From assembly GCA_947476285.1 (NCBI GenBank), contig CANJPU010000001.1, positions 124,001-188,000 of the forward strand: a stretch of DNA of 64,000 bases, in the 5' to 3' direction. This DNA comes from Comamonadaceae bacterium. Its GTDB lineage: Bacteria; Pseudomonadota; Gammaproteobacteria; Burkholderiales; Burkholderiaceae_C. Both the position numbers and the translations under genes were made by a program. This document shows, piece by piece, positions 47,147 to 56,242 of the stretch (its first letter is position 1; each line of letters begins with the position of its first letter). The notes below the pieces were generated by a model. It ran no database searches. It was not told where the DNA came from and saw nothing but the letters and a program-made list of their open reading frames with translations.

Positions 47147-47893
47147 TCACACCGCCTCCCCCACATACCCCGACCGCAGCGCCTGCTCGGCTGCTGCGCC
47201 GGTGGCTGGGCCGCTGTAGATCAGTTTGCCGCGCTCCATCACGTGGATGTGTTCGGCCATGCGGATGGCGTGCGTGGCCTGCTGCTCGACCACCACGATG
47301 GTGACGCCGCGCCGGTTCAGGCCAGACAAGACTTCATAGACTCGGTGAATCAGCAAGGGCGCCAGCCCCATGGAAGGCTCATCGATGATGATGGTGTTGG
47401 GATTGGCCATCAGCGCGCGGCCCAGCGCCAGCATCTGGCGCTCGCCCCCGCTGAGCATGCCGGCCAGGCGAGTTCGCATGCCCTCGCGCAGACTGGCCGG
47501 AAGCACCTCGATGGCCTCTTGCATGCGCTGGCGTGTCTGCGCGCGGTTCAGGCCCGCGCCATAGCCGCCCAGCACCAGGTTCTCTTCAATGCTCAGTTGC
47601 CCGAACAGGCGCCGCCCCTCGGGCACCAGGCAGATGCCCGAGCGGATCAGGCCGCGCCCGGGCCGCACCGCCGAGGGCGCCACACCGGCATAGGCCACCG
47701 TGCCAGCGGTGGGCTTGAGCATGCCGCTCAGAATTTGGGCCAGTGTGGATTTGCCCGCACCGTTGGGCCCCAGCACCGCCGAGAAGGAGCCGCGCGCAAT
47801 CGCGATGGACAGGCCATCGAGCGCCAGCACGCCGCTGTAGCGGTGGGTGAGGTCCCGGGCCTCGATGGCCAGTTCGCCTGCAGGCTCATGCAT
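47147..47893 (-). CDS. branched-chain amino acid-type ABC transporter ATP-binding protein (LivF-like)
   Basis: Start MHEPAGELAIEARDLTHRYSGVLALDGLSIAIARGSFSAVLGPNGAGKST; LSGGERQMLALGRALMANPNTIIIDEPSMGLAP. Confidence 0.92.
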   Translation of the reverse strand: MHEPAGELAIEARDLTHRYSGVLALDGLSIAIARGSFSAVLGPNGAGKSTLAQILSGMLKPTAGTVAYAGVAPSAVRPGRGLIRSGICLVPEGRRLFGQLSIEENLVLGGYGAGLNRAQTRQRMQEAIEVLPASLREGMRTRLAGMLSGGERQMLALGRALMANPNTIIIDEPSMGLAPLLIHRVYEVLSGLNRRGVTIVVVEQQATHAIRMAEHIHVMERGKLIYSGPATGAAAEQALRSGYVGEAV

Positions 47894-49703
47894 GGGCTGC
47901 GTCCTCCTGCGTGGGCTGGGCCACCGAGCCGAAGTAGGCGCGCTGCACATCCGGGTTGCGCTGGATGTCGCGCGGCGTGCCCGAGGCGATGACCTGCCCA
48001 AAATCGAGCACCACCACATGGTCAGCGATGTTGAAGACTTCCTGCACGGCGTGGTCGATGATGAGGATGGAGACGCCGGCCGCCTTCATGCCCAGCAAGA
48101 TGGCGCGCAGCTCGCGCGTTTCGCTGTGGTCCAGCCCGGAGAAGGGCTCATCCAGCGCAACCAGGCTGGGGCCGATGGCCAGAATGCGCCCGATGTCGGC
48201 CACCTTCTGGATGCCAAAGGGCAGTTCGTCGGGGAAGCGATCAGCCACCCGGTTCAGATCCAGCCCGTCCAGAATGCGCTGGGTGATTTGCTCGGGCGAG
48301 AGCGCGCCGGCACTGCCGCCCAAAGCCTGGGCGCGGCCCACGCTGGCGGCCACCATGAGCATCTCGCGGATGGTGAGCTCGTTGAATAGTTCGGCGTGCT
48401 GGAAGGTGCGCCCAAAGCCCTGGCGCAGCCTGCGATAGGGCGCCACCGCAGCCAGATCGGCCCCGCCCAGTTGCAGTTGTTTGCATGATGAGGGCGTGAC
48501 GTAGCCGCTCAGCACATTAAGCAAGGTGGTCTTGCCCGCGCCATTGGGTCCGATCAGGCCAATGGTCTGGCCCGGGGGCACTTGCAGCGACACATCACTC
48601 AAGGCCTTGAGGCCGCCAAAGGCGACTGACAGGTTTTGTACCACCAGAGCGCGCTTGGCCGCAGGCATCAACTGCGCGGCCAGCGCGGTGATGCGCTGGG
48701 CCAATTGCTGATGGTCGTCAGGCGCAGCGGGCTGGGTCTGCGCAGCAGCGGGGGCGCGCTGGCTGGACCTGCGCCACAGAGCGCTCAGCGCGGGCACCAG
48801 GCCGCGCGGCATGAACAGCAGCACGGCCACCATCACAAAGCCCAGCGCGAAGGCCGATACATCGTGCAGGCCGCGAAAGACTTCGGGTGTGCCCACCACA
48901 AAGGCCGCCCCGAGGGCAGCGCCCCAGAAGCTGGCGATGCCGCCCACCACGGTGGCCACAATCAGCATGACGCCGGCGTCCAGGTTGAAGCTCTCTGGCT
49001 CCAGGTAGCCGATGGCCAGGGCGCCGGCCACACCGGCGGCCGACGCGATGGCCGCGCTCAGTGCGAAGGCCAGTGCGTTTTCTTGATGGGGCACCAGCCC
49101 CATGGACATGCTGGCCATGCGGTGGCTCTTGATGGCGCGCCAGCGTCGCCCGCGCGGGCCTTTGATGACGATGTCGGCGATCACAAAGACGATGGCCCCC
49201 AGCACCAGGGCCACGGTCAGCGCATCGCGGTTGGTGAGGGTGCGTTGCAGCAGCCAGGACGGCACGGGCGGCATGGGCATACCCTGGTCGCCTCCGGTGT
49301 AGCCGATCAGGCGCCCGATGATCTCCATGCTGGTGAGCGCAACCGCCAATGTCAGCAGGCCGAAATACAGGATCGAGAATCGCCCCGCGCTCAGGCCCAG
49401 GAAGTAGCCAACCGCTGCGGCGGCAGCAGCGACCGCCGGCACGATGAGCTCCAGCGGTACCTGCATCTTGGCCAGGTTGGCGCACAGGTAGGCGCCCAGC
49501 GCAATGAAGGCGGTGTGGCCCAGCGACCAGATGCCGGTGGCACCGGCCAGGGTGGAGATGGACAGCACCGCGATGGCGTTGAATGCAATGGTGGTGGCCA
49601 GCAGCTTGCCGTAGTCGCCCACCAGTGCGGCGCGGCCGGCCACGACCCATACGAGCACAAAGACCAGCACGATGGCGATGCGCCGGCGCGTGTCCCCCTT
49701 CAT
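47886..49703 (-). CDS. fused LivM-type permease / LivG-type ATPase
   Basis: Start MKGDTRRRIAIVLVFVLVWVVAG; N-terminal multi-TM permease then IGLIGPNGAGKTTLLNVLSGYV and LALDEPFSGLDHSETRELRAI in one frame. Confidence 0.9.
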   Translation of the reverse strand: MKGDTRRRIAIVLVFVLVWVVAGRAALVGDYGKLLATTIAFNAIAVLSISTLAGATGIWSLGHTAFIALGAYLCANLAKMQVPLELIVPAVAAAAAAVGYFLGLSAGRFSILYFGLLTLAVALTSMEIIGRLIGYTGGDQGMPMPPVPSWLLQRTLTNRDALTVALVLGAIVFVIADIVIKGPRGRRWRAIKSHRMASMSMGLVPHQENALAFALSAAIASAAGVAGALAIGYLEPESFNLDAGVMLIVATVVGGIASFWGAALGAAFVVGTPEVFRGLHDVSAFALGFVMVAVLLFMPRGLVPALSALWRRSSQRAPAAAQTQPAAPDDHQQLAQRITALAAQLMPAAKRALVVQNLSVAFGGLKALSDVSLQVPPGQTIGLIGPNGAGKTTLLNVLSGYVTPSSCKQLQLGGADLAAVAPYRRLRQGFGRTFQHAELFNELTIREMLMVAASVGRAQALGGSAGALSPEQITQRILDGLDLNRVADRFPDELPFGIQKVADIGRILAIGPSLVALDEPFSGLDHSETRELRAILLGMKAAGVSILIIDHAVQEVFNIADHVVVLDFGQVIASGTPRDIQRNPDVQRAYFGSVAQPTQEDAAHA

Positions 49704-50572
49704 ACTCGCTCCGTGCGCAAAGCACCCATGAAGCCAGCCGGGCGCAGGAACAGGATCGCCACGATCACGCCAAAGACGATGGTGTCGCGAAAGTTGGCCG
49801 AAACATAGCGTCCGGCCAGGTTGTCCAGTACGCCGATGGCAAAGCCGCCGGCCACCGCGCCAGGCATGCTGGTGAGCCCGCCCAGAAAGACCCCGGCAAA
49901 GGCGCGAAACAGCGGGTGGTTGGCCAGCGTGGGGGTGAGCGAGGATTCGGCCGCCAGAAAGAACAGCGCCAGCGTGGCCAGCGAGCAGCCCAGAAACCAC
50001 GATAGCAAGGCGATGCGGTCGGCGTTCAGCCCGACAAGGCGCGCGGCAAAGGGGTCTTCAGCGCTGGCGCGCATGGCCGCCCCCAGCGCGGTGCGCCCGA
50101 AGAACCAGCCCACCAGCGCCATGGCAGCCAGCGCGATGCCAGTGGCCAGCAGCTTGTTGGCTGCGATGACGACGCCGGCAATGCTGACCGAGCCGGAGAT
50201 CAGCGGCGCAAAGGGCGTGGCCTGGTGGCCCCACACCGCTCCGATGAGCGCGCGTATCAGCAGGCCCAGCCCAATGGTGACCACCAGCGCGATGAAGACG
50301 ATGTTGCGCCGGTGCCCCAGCGGGCGGATCAGCAGGCGCTGGGTCGCGCTGCCGATCAGGCCACCCAGCAACAGCGCAATGACCAGCGCCACCATCAGCG
50401 GCGCGCCTTGCGCTACCGCCAGCGCAGCGATGTAGACCACCAGCGTGCCAGTGTCACCAATGGCAAAGTGCACCGTGTCAGTGGAGCGAAAGATGATGAC
50501 AATGCCCAGCGCCAGCAAGGCATAGGCAGAGCCACTGGCAATGCCAGAGACGATGACGGGGATCACGTCCAT
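49700..50572 (-). CDS. branched-chain amino acid-type ABC transporter permease (LivH-like)
   Basis: 290 aa; SGIASGSAYALLALGIVIIFRSTDTVHFAIGDTGTL. Confidence 0.92.
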   Translation of the reverse strand: MDVIPVIVSGIASGSAYALLALGIVIIFRSTDTVHFAIGDTGTLVVYIAALAVAQGAPLMVALVIALLLGGLIGSATQRLLIRPLGHRRNIVFIALVVTIGLGLLIRALIGAVWGHQATPFAPLISGSVSIAGVVIAANKLLATGIALAAMALVGWFFGRTALGAAMRASAEDPFAARLVGLNADRIALLSWFLGCSLATLALFFLAAESSLTPTLANHPLFRAFAGVFLGGLTSMPGAVAGGFAIGVLDNLAGRYVSANFRDTIVFGVIVAILFLRPAGFMGALRTERV

Positions 50573-50638
50573 GATGGGAGGGCTTTTGACATGGGGAAGG
50601 TCTCTTGCGTGTGTCTGGTCAGGCGAAGAACAGCGTGC

Positions 50639-50959
50639 TCAGGACGGGTCGAGCTCGATGGAGATTTTCCCGTCTTCCACTCGGGTGGCGAAACGGCGCA
50701 CGTCGCTTTCGGCAGGCGGGGACAAGACCTTGCCGGTGCGGATGTCAAAGCACGACTGATGAATGGGGCACTCAATCGTTGCGCCATCGACATAGCCCTC
50801 AGACAGCCTGGCTACCTTGTCATGCGGACAGCGATCTTCAATGGCATAGATACAGCCCTCCACGTTGAAGAGCGCCACTTTCAGCCCATCGACAGAGACG
50901 GCGCAGGGCTCTTCACCAAAGATGTCGTCCACCTGGGCGATGACTTTCCATGAACTCAT
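50639..50959 (-). CDS. Rieske-type ferredoxin (non-heme iron oxygenase component)
   Basis: Start MSSWKVIAQVDDIFGEEP; CPHDKVARLSEGYVDGATIECPIHQSCFDIRTGKVL. Confidence 0.9.
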   Translation of the reverse strand: MSSWKVIAQVDDIFGEEPCAVSVDGLKVALFNVEGCIYAIEDRCPHDKVARLSEGYVDGATIECPIHQSCFDIRTGKVLSPPAESDVRRFATRVEDGKISIELDPS

Positions 50960-50985
50960 GTCTGTTTCCGCTCCAATGCTTTGAC

Positions 50986-52239
50986 TCAAAGTCCCATTTC
51001 GCGCCGATAGAAAGTATAGAAGGCCCTGATCATGCTTTCCGAGACGCTGGTCTCGGATATGCCGATGTGGTCGCGTCCGTGCATCTCCACCACCTGCACT
51101 GAGTCGGGGTAGTTCTGGACCACCGGCTGCATCTGCTTGAGCACCTCGCTGTCATCAAGCGACACATAGCCTGCCGGACCGGTGAGATTGCCCTGCTTCA
51201 GGCGCAGCCTGCGCAGCGTCTCGTCATCATCCTGGTAGCCGAAGTAGATCCACGACAGCTCGGTCGAGGTGGGCGACTTGGGGATGATGTGGCGAACGGC
51301 CAGGGTGTTCACGTGTTGCTGCAAGACCATGCTGGGAAACACTTCGAGGGTGCCGATGCGCCCGTCGGCGAACTCCTGCCTGGGCGTGACGATCTCCATG
51401 TCGTGCAGCTTCAGATCGGTCTGGATGTTCTTGATGTCGTCCGACATCGCGACATTTTTTTCAGCCGCCTTGCCATCAAACCACGAGAAGGTGACCTCAT
51501 GGCGCAGATCATCGCTGGGCAGAGCCCGGGTGTGCGCGTCGGCCCTGAACAAACCGAAGGTGGTGAAGAAAGTATGCAATAGCGTGGCGTGGTAGGGGTC
51601 GCGCGCGTTCTCGAAATACAACTTCCAGTTGCACGGCATGATCTGCCGGCTGTAGCCCAGCAAGCGCAAGGGCCGGCCATTGAAAGCCCGATCGACGAAC
51701 TCCAGCACCTGCGGGCCGACATACTCTTCGAACGCTTGGGTTTCATCTGAAAACGTGGCCCAGATGGCACCGCCGCGCACCACCGTGCGCAACTTGCGCA
51801 TGCCATGGTTCTTCTTGTCGAAATCCTTGGGCATGCCCGGGTTTGGCTTGGGGCTGCCGCGCATGAACGCGACACTTTGCAGATTGCCACCCAGATCGTA
51901 AGTCCACTGGTGATAGGGGCAAGTCAGCTCCTTGGCCTGGCCGCGCTGCTTCCAGCACACGGGCGCGCCGCGGTGCGCGCAGCGATTCTCCAGCACGTGG
52001 ATCTCGCCCTGCGCATCGCGCGTCACCAGCACAGGCTTCATGCCGATGAATGTGCGCTGAAAACTGCCGGGCTCGGGAATCTCGGCTTCCAGGCCGACGA
52101 AGTTCCAGGTGTTGCCGGCGTAGAACTTCTCCATCTCGCGCTCGAACAGGCCCTCGTCCGAATAGATCCAGGCGGGCACGCGGCTGACGCCCTCCTCAGG
52201 CCATTTTCTGTCTTGCGATTTCATTGCTTCAGCAGTCAT
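50986..52239 (-). CDS. aromatic ring-hydroxylating dioxygenase, alpha subunit
   Basis: 417 aa; Rieske CAHRGAPVCWKQRGQAKELTCPYHQW; mononuclear Fe site ENARDPYHATLLH. Confidence 0.93.
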   Translation of the reverse strand: MTAEAMKSQDRKWPEEGVSRVPAWIYSDEGLFEREMEKFYAGNTWNFVGLEAEIPEPGSFQRTFIGMKPVLVTRDAQGEIHVLENRCAHRGAPVCWKQRGQAKELTCPYHQWTYDLGGNLQSVAFMRGSPKPNPGMPKDFDKKNHGMRKLRTVVRGGAIWATFSDETQAFEEYVGPQVLEFVDRAFNGRPLRLLGYSRQIMPCNWKLYFENARDPYHATLLHTFFTTFGLFRADAHTRALPSDDLRHEVTFSWFDGKAAEKNVAMSDDIKNIQTDLKLHDMEIVTPRQEFADGRIGTLEVFPSMVLQQHVNTLAVRHIIPKSPTSTELSWIYFGYQDDDETLRRLRLKQGNLTGPAGYVSLDDSEVLKQMQPVVQNYPDSVQVVEMHGRDHIGISETSVSESMIRAFYTFYRREMGL

Positions 52240-52263
52240 GAATTCATTCTCCAGCGTCGGGCG

Positions 52264-52755
52264 TCAAACAGGCATCACCAGGGTGGTGCGAACACGGTAC
52301 TGGTCATAGATGGCATCGCGCTTCTTGAATCGAAGCTCGCCGCCTGTGCTGACGATTTCGTCCTGGTACTGGCCGACCATCAGCAACTGAGGCTCCGCGT
52401 CAAACAGAGATTCAATGATCAGGAAATTTCCCGATGCCACGATGCAGTCCGCGCTGGCGCTGTGAATGCGCACACCGGTGATGAAGTGACGCAGCACGCG
52501 GGGCTCAAACACCGCCACTCTCTCCAGCATGGTCGCGCGGTCGCGGATCATGCCGATGCCTTCACAGTAGATCGTGGCATGGGTCAGGCCCAGCGCATGG
52601 CTCTCCCGCGCGATCACGCGGTACACCGCGTCGTCGGTGAAGAAGCCGACCCAGCGGTCGAGCTCCTGGTCATCGACGGCCTGCGCATAGTCGTCATACA
52701 AGTCGCGCACCGCTTCTTTGAGCTGCGCCGACACGCTCTTTTCCTTGATCTGCAT
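52264..52755 (-). CDS. aromatic ring-hydroxylating dioxygenase, beta subunit
   Basis: 163 aa; YDDYAQAVDDQELDRWVGFFTDDAVYRVIARE; adjacent to alpha subunit. Confidence 0.88.
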   Translation of the reverse strand: MQIKEKSVSAQLKEAVRDLYDDYAQAVDDQELDRWVGFFTDDAVYRVIARESHALGLTHATIYCEGIGMIRDRATMLERVAVFEPRVLRHFITGVRIHSASADCIVASGNFLIIESLFDAEPQLLMVGQYQDEIVSTGGELRFKKRDAIYDQYRVRTTLVMPV

Positions 52756-52791
52756 AGCTGCTCCTGCCCAGTCAATGGTTGGCCAGCGCGC

Positions 52792-53991
52792 TCACCACTT
52801 GGGGTTGCTGGTGTCTATCATCCCGCCCAGTTCCACCCACTCGCCATTGCGCACCTGCAGCGGCACCAGCGAGGTGAGGCCTTGGTGCCGGGTGGCCGAG
52901 AAACTCACCGGCGGGAAGATGCCGCTGTCGTAGTTCTGCAGCGAATACATCGCCTGGTAGAACGAGGCCTGGGTCAGCGGGCCCTTGACGCGCGACAGGG
53001 CTTCGACAAACACCTTGGTCTGGGCGAAGTTGAACAGCGAGACGAAGTCGGGCTTTTCCGCCGGCGCGTACTTGGCCAGCGCCTGCCGATACTCGGCCAC
53101 CGCCGGGGCGGAAGACATAGGCGCCTTGGTCCATGAGAAAGCTTTGAGGCCTTCCATGTTCGCGCCGCCGTTTTGCAAGGTACGCAGCGTGACCACCGGG
53201 CCCCAGGCATAGACGGGCGCCTTGATGCCCTGGTTGCGCAGCTCGCGCATGAAGGTGACGAACTCGGACTCGATCAGCATGGCCACGATGGCGTCGGGCT
53301 TCTTCTGGGCGATTTGCAGGATGATGGGCGCGTAATCCTGCGTCGGCAGTTTCACCGGCAGGAAATCAACTGTGCTTTGCGGCGACGCTGCCTTCACCAT
53401 CGGCTCAACCGCCTTGGCCGCCTTGGCAAAGCTGGCGCCTTCGATGTGCACAGCCATGATGTTCTTGTGGCCTTCCTTGCCACTCCACCGGCCCAAGGCA
53501 CCTGCCAAGTCTTCATAGAGCACCTGCAAACCGAACAGACCTTCTTTGGGTGGATTGAACCATTCCACTGCGCCGCCGTAGGTGCCAAAGATCGGCGTCT
53601 TTTCTTGCTCCACAAGATACGGAATCAAGGCGCTGACCTGGGCCGTGCCCATGGAGTTGATCAAAGCGAAGATGCCGTCATTGGACATGTAGCGGCGCGC
53701 GATGGCCAGGGACTGCGGCGTTGAAAATGCGCTGTCTTCGCTCAGCAGTTCAATCTTGCGGCCATTGACACCACCGCGATCATTGACAAGGCCCAGGTAG
53801 GCCTGTGTGCCCGCGCGGATGGGGACGCCATAGATGGCGACCGGACCGGTGGTCGCCACCACCTGGCCCAGCTTGATGGAACTGGCAGTGACGCCACGCG
53901 TTTGCTGAGCCTGGGCATTCATGCCCAGTGTGCTCATGCCGACACCGGCGATGCCGGCCTTCAGGACGTCTCTGCGCTTGAAATTCTTCAT
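52792..53991 (-). CDS. branched-chain amino acid-type ABC transporter substrate-binding protein
   Basis: Start MKNFKRRDVLKAGIAGVGMSTLGMNAQAQQTRGVTASSIKLGQVVATTGPVAIYGVPIRAGTQAYLGLVNDRGGVNGRKIELLSEDSAFSTPQSLAIARR. Confidence 0.93.
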   Translation of the reverse strand: MKNFKRRDVLKAGIAGVGMSTLGMNAQAQQTRGVTASSIKLGQVVATTGPVAIYGVPIRAGTQAYLGLVNDRGGVNGRKIELLSEDSAFSTPQSLAIARRYMSNDGIFALINSMGTAQVSALIPYLVEQEKTPIFGTYGGAVEWFNPPKEGLFGLQVLYEDLAGALGRWSGKEGHKNIMAVHIEGASFAKAAKAVEPMVKAASPQSTVDFLPVKLPTQDYAPIILQIAQKKPDAIVAMLIESEFVTFMRELRNQGIKAPVYAWGPVVTLRTLQNGGANMEGLKAFSWTKAPMSSAPAVAEYRQALAKYAPAEKPDFVSLFNFAQTKVFVEALSRVKGPLTQASFYQAMYSLQNYDSGIFPPVSFSATRHQGLTSLVPLQVRNGEWVELGGMIDTSNPKW

Positions 53992-54049
53992 GGATGTCTC
54001 CGGGTTGGTTTTTGGTTGGGGTGAACGACTCGCTCGCGCATGGCCGCCA

Positions 54050-54886
54050 TCAGACGATGGCGCCCGCGCTGGTGTGAATGGTCTGGCCGGTGATCTGCCG
54101 GCTGGCGGGCAAGCAAAGAAAACAGACCACCTGCGCCACATCTTCAGGCTGCGAGGGGCGACGCAGCAAGTTGGCCAGAGGGCCAGCTTCCGCCAGCTCT
54201 TGTGCGCCTTTGAGGCCCACGATCTTCTGTAGCATGGGTGTGACCGTGACACCGGGCGCCACGCAATTGACATTGATGCCGTGCGGGCCCAGGTCAGCCG
54301 CCGCCGAGCGTGTCAACTGTGTCAGGCCGGCCTTGGAACTGCCGTAAGCCGGGTAGGACATCTGCGCCCGAAAAGCCGAGCTGGAAGTGACATTGACAAT
54401 GCGGCCCGCCGTGCCGTCCTTGACCATCAGCCGGGCTGCGGCCTGCATCAACAGCAAGGGCGCCTTCAGATTGACGGCATGGACGCGGTCCCAGGTGTCC
54501 GAATCGATGTCAAGCAAGGTGCGCGCGCCGTCTATCAGCGCTGCGCAATTGACCAAGATGTCCAGGCGCCCGTGCTGCGCATGGATGGAGGACACCAGGT
54601 CTGCAATGGCATCGTGCCGCGACAGATCAAAGACATGTTCGGTGCAACGATGTCCGGCGGCACGCAGCCGTGCGGCGGATTCATGCAGTGCGGCTTCATC
54701 TCGGTCGATGATGGCCACCGTCGCGCCTTCGGCGCAAAGCGTCGAGACAATCTCACCCCCAATGCCTGAGGCGCCACCGGTGACGATGGCAACCTGACTC
54801 GAAAGCGAGCCCGCGCGCACATGAGCCTGAGCGTGCGTCTCGCTCAGTGCCCCGGTGGGAGGTGACGCAGAGGTCGCTCTCGTCAT
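54050..54886 (-). CDS. short-chain dehydrogenase/reductase
   Basis: 278 aa; QVAIVTGGASGIGGEIVSTLCAEGATVAIIDRDE, LVNCAALID, YPAYGSSKAGLTQLTRSAAADLGPHGINVNCVAPG. Confidence 0.92.
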   Translation of the reverse strand: MTRATSASPPTGALSETHAQAHVRAGSLSSQVAIVTGGASGIGGEIVSTLCAEGATVAIIDRDEAALHESAARLRAAGHRCTEHVFDLSRHDAIADLVSSIHAQHGRLDILVNCAALIDGARTLLDIDSDTWDRVHAVNLKAPLLLMQAAARLMVKDGTAGRIVNVTSSSAFRAQMSYPAYGSSKAGLTQLTRSAAADLGPHGINVNCVAPGVTVTPMLQKIVGLKGAQELAEAGPLANLLRRPSQPEDVAQVVCFLCLPASRQITGQTIHTSAGAIV

Positions 54887-55067
54887 ATCGGTTCGTTTAT
54901 GCCCGTGTTTTGTCTAAGCAAGCTTGTCTCCAGCTCATCATTCTTCCATAGTGCCTTAGCGGGCGGGCAATCTGGCGCCAGGCAGCATGGGTGCGCAGAT
55001 GTTATGGTCCTGCCCCAGAACCTTCGAACTTCATAAAGGCCTTTTATGCAAATCATCGGAGCGACAA

Positions 55068-56099
55068 ATGAATAAGCGCGGCGAAACTCCGCCAGCTCGG
55101 CGCGGGGGCACGGCGAGGTTGAGTCCGAAGACGCTCGAAGTCTTTGTTGCCGTTGTCGACAGCGGAAGCATCACTCGCGCGGCGCAGCAGCTGGGCGTGA
55201 CTCAACCGGCCGTGTCGATCTCCATTCAAGAGCTGGAGTCCACCCTTGGCACCGAGTTGATCGATCGATCGGCCCGGCCGCTTTCCGCCACGCGCACCGG
55301 CCTGGAGCTGTACAAGCGGGCCACCCATCTGCTGGCGGAGATGGACCGCATGTTGGTTGCGGTCACGGCGGTCGCCAGTAAGACCATGCCCAGCTTGCGC
55401 CTGGGTGCGGCAGGGCCCTTGATGGGCTCAACCTGGATTTTCGAGCTGCAGGCGCTTGCCCAAGAGCTGCAGGTGTTTGGCGGGCTTTCGGCTGATTTGC
55501 AGAAGGCTCTGCTCGCCCGCCAGGTCGATGCGGCGGTGCTCAGCGACCACCCCATGTACGAGCATGCGGGGCTTGAGCGTCGCCTTCTGCTGGACGAGCC
55601 CTTCCTGCTGGTGCTGCCGCGAAGCAGCGAGAAAAAGTGGCGCAAGGCGAGCTTTCGCGCCATGGCCGAGACACTTCCCCTGGTGCGTTATTCCAATCGC
55701 ACGACCATCGGCAAATCAGTCGACCTCTACCTGCGCCGCTGCGCGCTGGAGCTGCCGCGCAGGCTCGAATTCGAGACTTCAAGCACTGTGCTGGAGATGG
55801 TGCAGGCCGGCCTTGGCTGGACGATTGCAACGCCTCTTTGCATCGCGGAGTCGCGCGTTGACATGAGCACCATCGCACTCAAACCCCTGCCGGTCGCACC
55901 GGCGCAGCGCAAGCTCCACCTGCTTAATTTCACCGGCGAACTGCCCATGGCGGACAAAGTGCGCGAGGTGATCGCGACCAGCATCAAGACACTGTTGACG
56001 CAGTCCTTCCAGGGACAGCATGACTGGATTCTCAAGCAGATGTCATTCGACGAGGACCGCTCCATGATGCGGGCCACGATGACTTTGCTGGACAAGTAG
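55068..56099 (+). CDS. LysR family transcriptional regulator
   Basis: Likely start MNKRGETPPARRGGTARLSPKTLEVFVAVVDSGSITRAAQQLGVTQPAVSISIQELESTLGTELIDR. Confidence 0.93.
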   Translation: MNKRGETPPARRGGTARLSPKTLEVFVAVVDSGSITRAAQQLGVTQPAVSISIQELESTLGTELIDRSARPLSATRTGLELYKRATHLLAEMDRMLVAVTAVASKTMPSLRLGAAGPLMGSTWIFELQALAQELQVFGGLSADLQKALLARQVDAAVLSDHPMYEHAGLERRLLLDEPFLLVLPRSSEKKWRKASFRAMAETLPLVRYSNRTTIGKSVDLYLRRCALELPRRLEFETSSTVLEMVQAGLGWTIATPLCIAESRVDMSTIALKPLPVAPAQRKLHLLNFTGELPMADKVREVIATSIKTLLTQSFQGQHDWILKQMSFDEDRSMMRATMTLLDK

Positions 56100-56242
56100 C
56101 TGTAGCGCTTGCTCAGACCCGTGCAGTGTTTCGGGCGGTCTGCTTCTTGCTCAATCGCTCTGGCGGCCTTCTAATGTGACCTGCACTGCACCGAAACCGG
56201 AAAATCATCCGTTTAGCCCCTCACACTTTCAAGACAAACACC

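Noticed and set aside
48636-49808. 390-aa plus-strand ORF
   Set aside because: His/Gln/Gly-rich shadow of the LivM-LivG fusion.
51805-53136. 443-aa plus-strand ORF
   Set aside because: Spans antisense of three clearly coding genes (dioxygenase alpha, beta, SBP); composition artefact.
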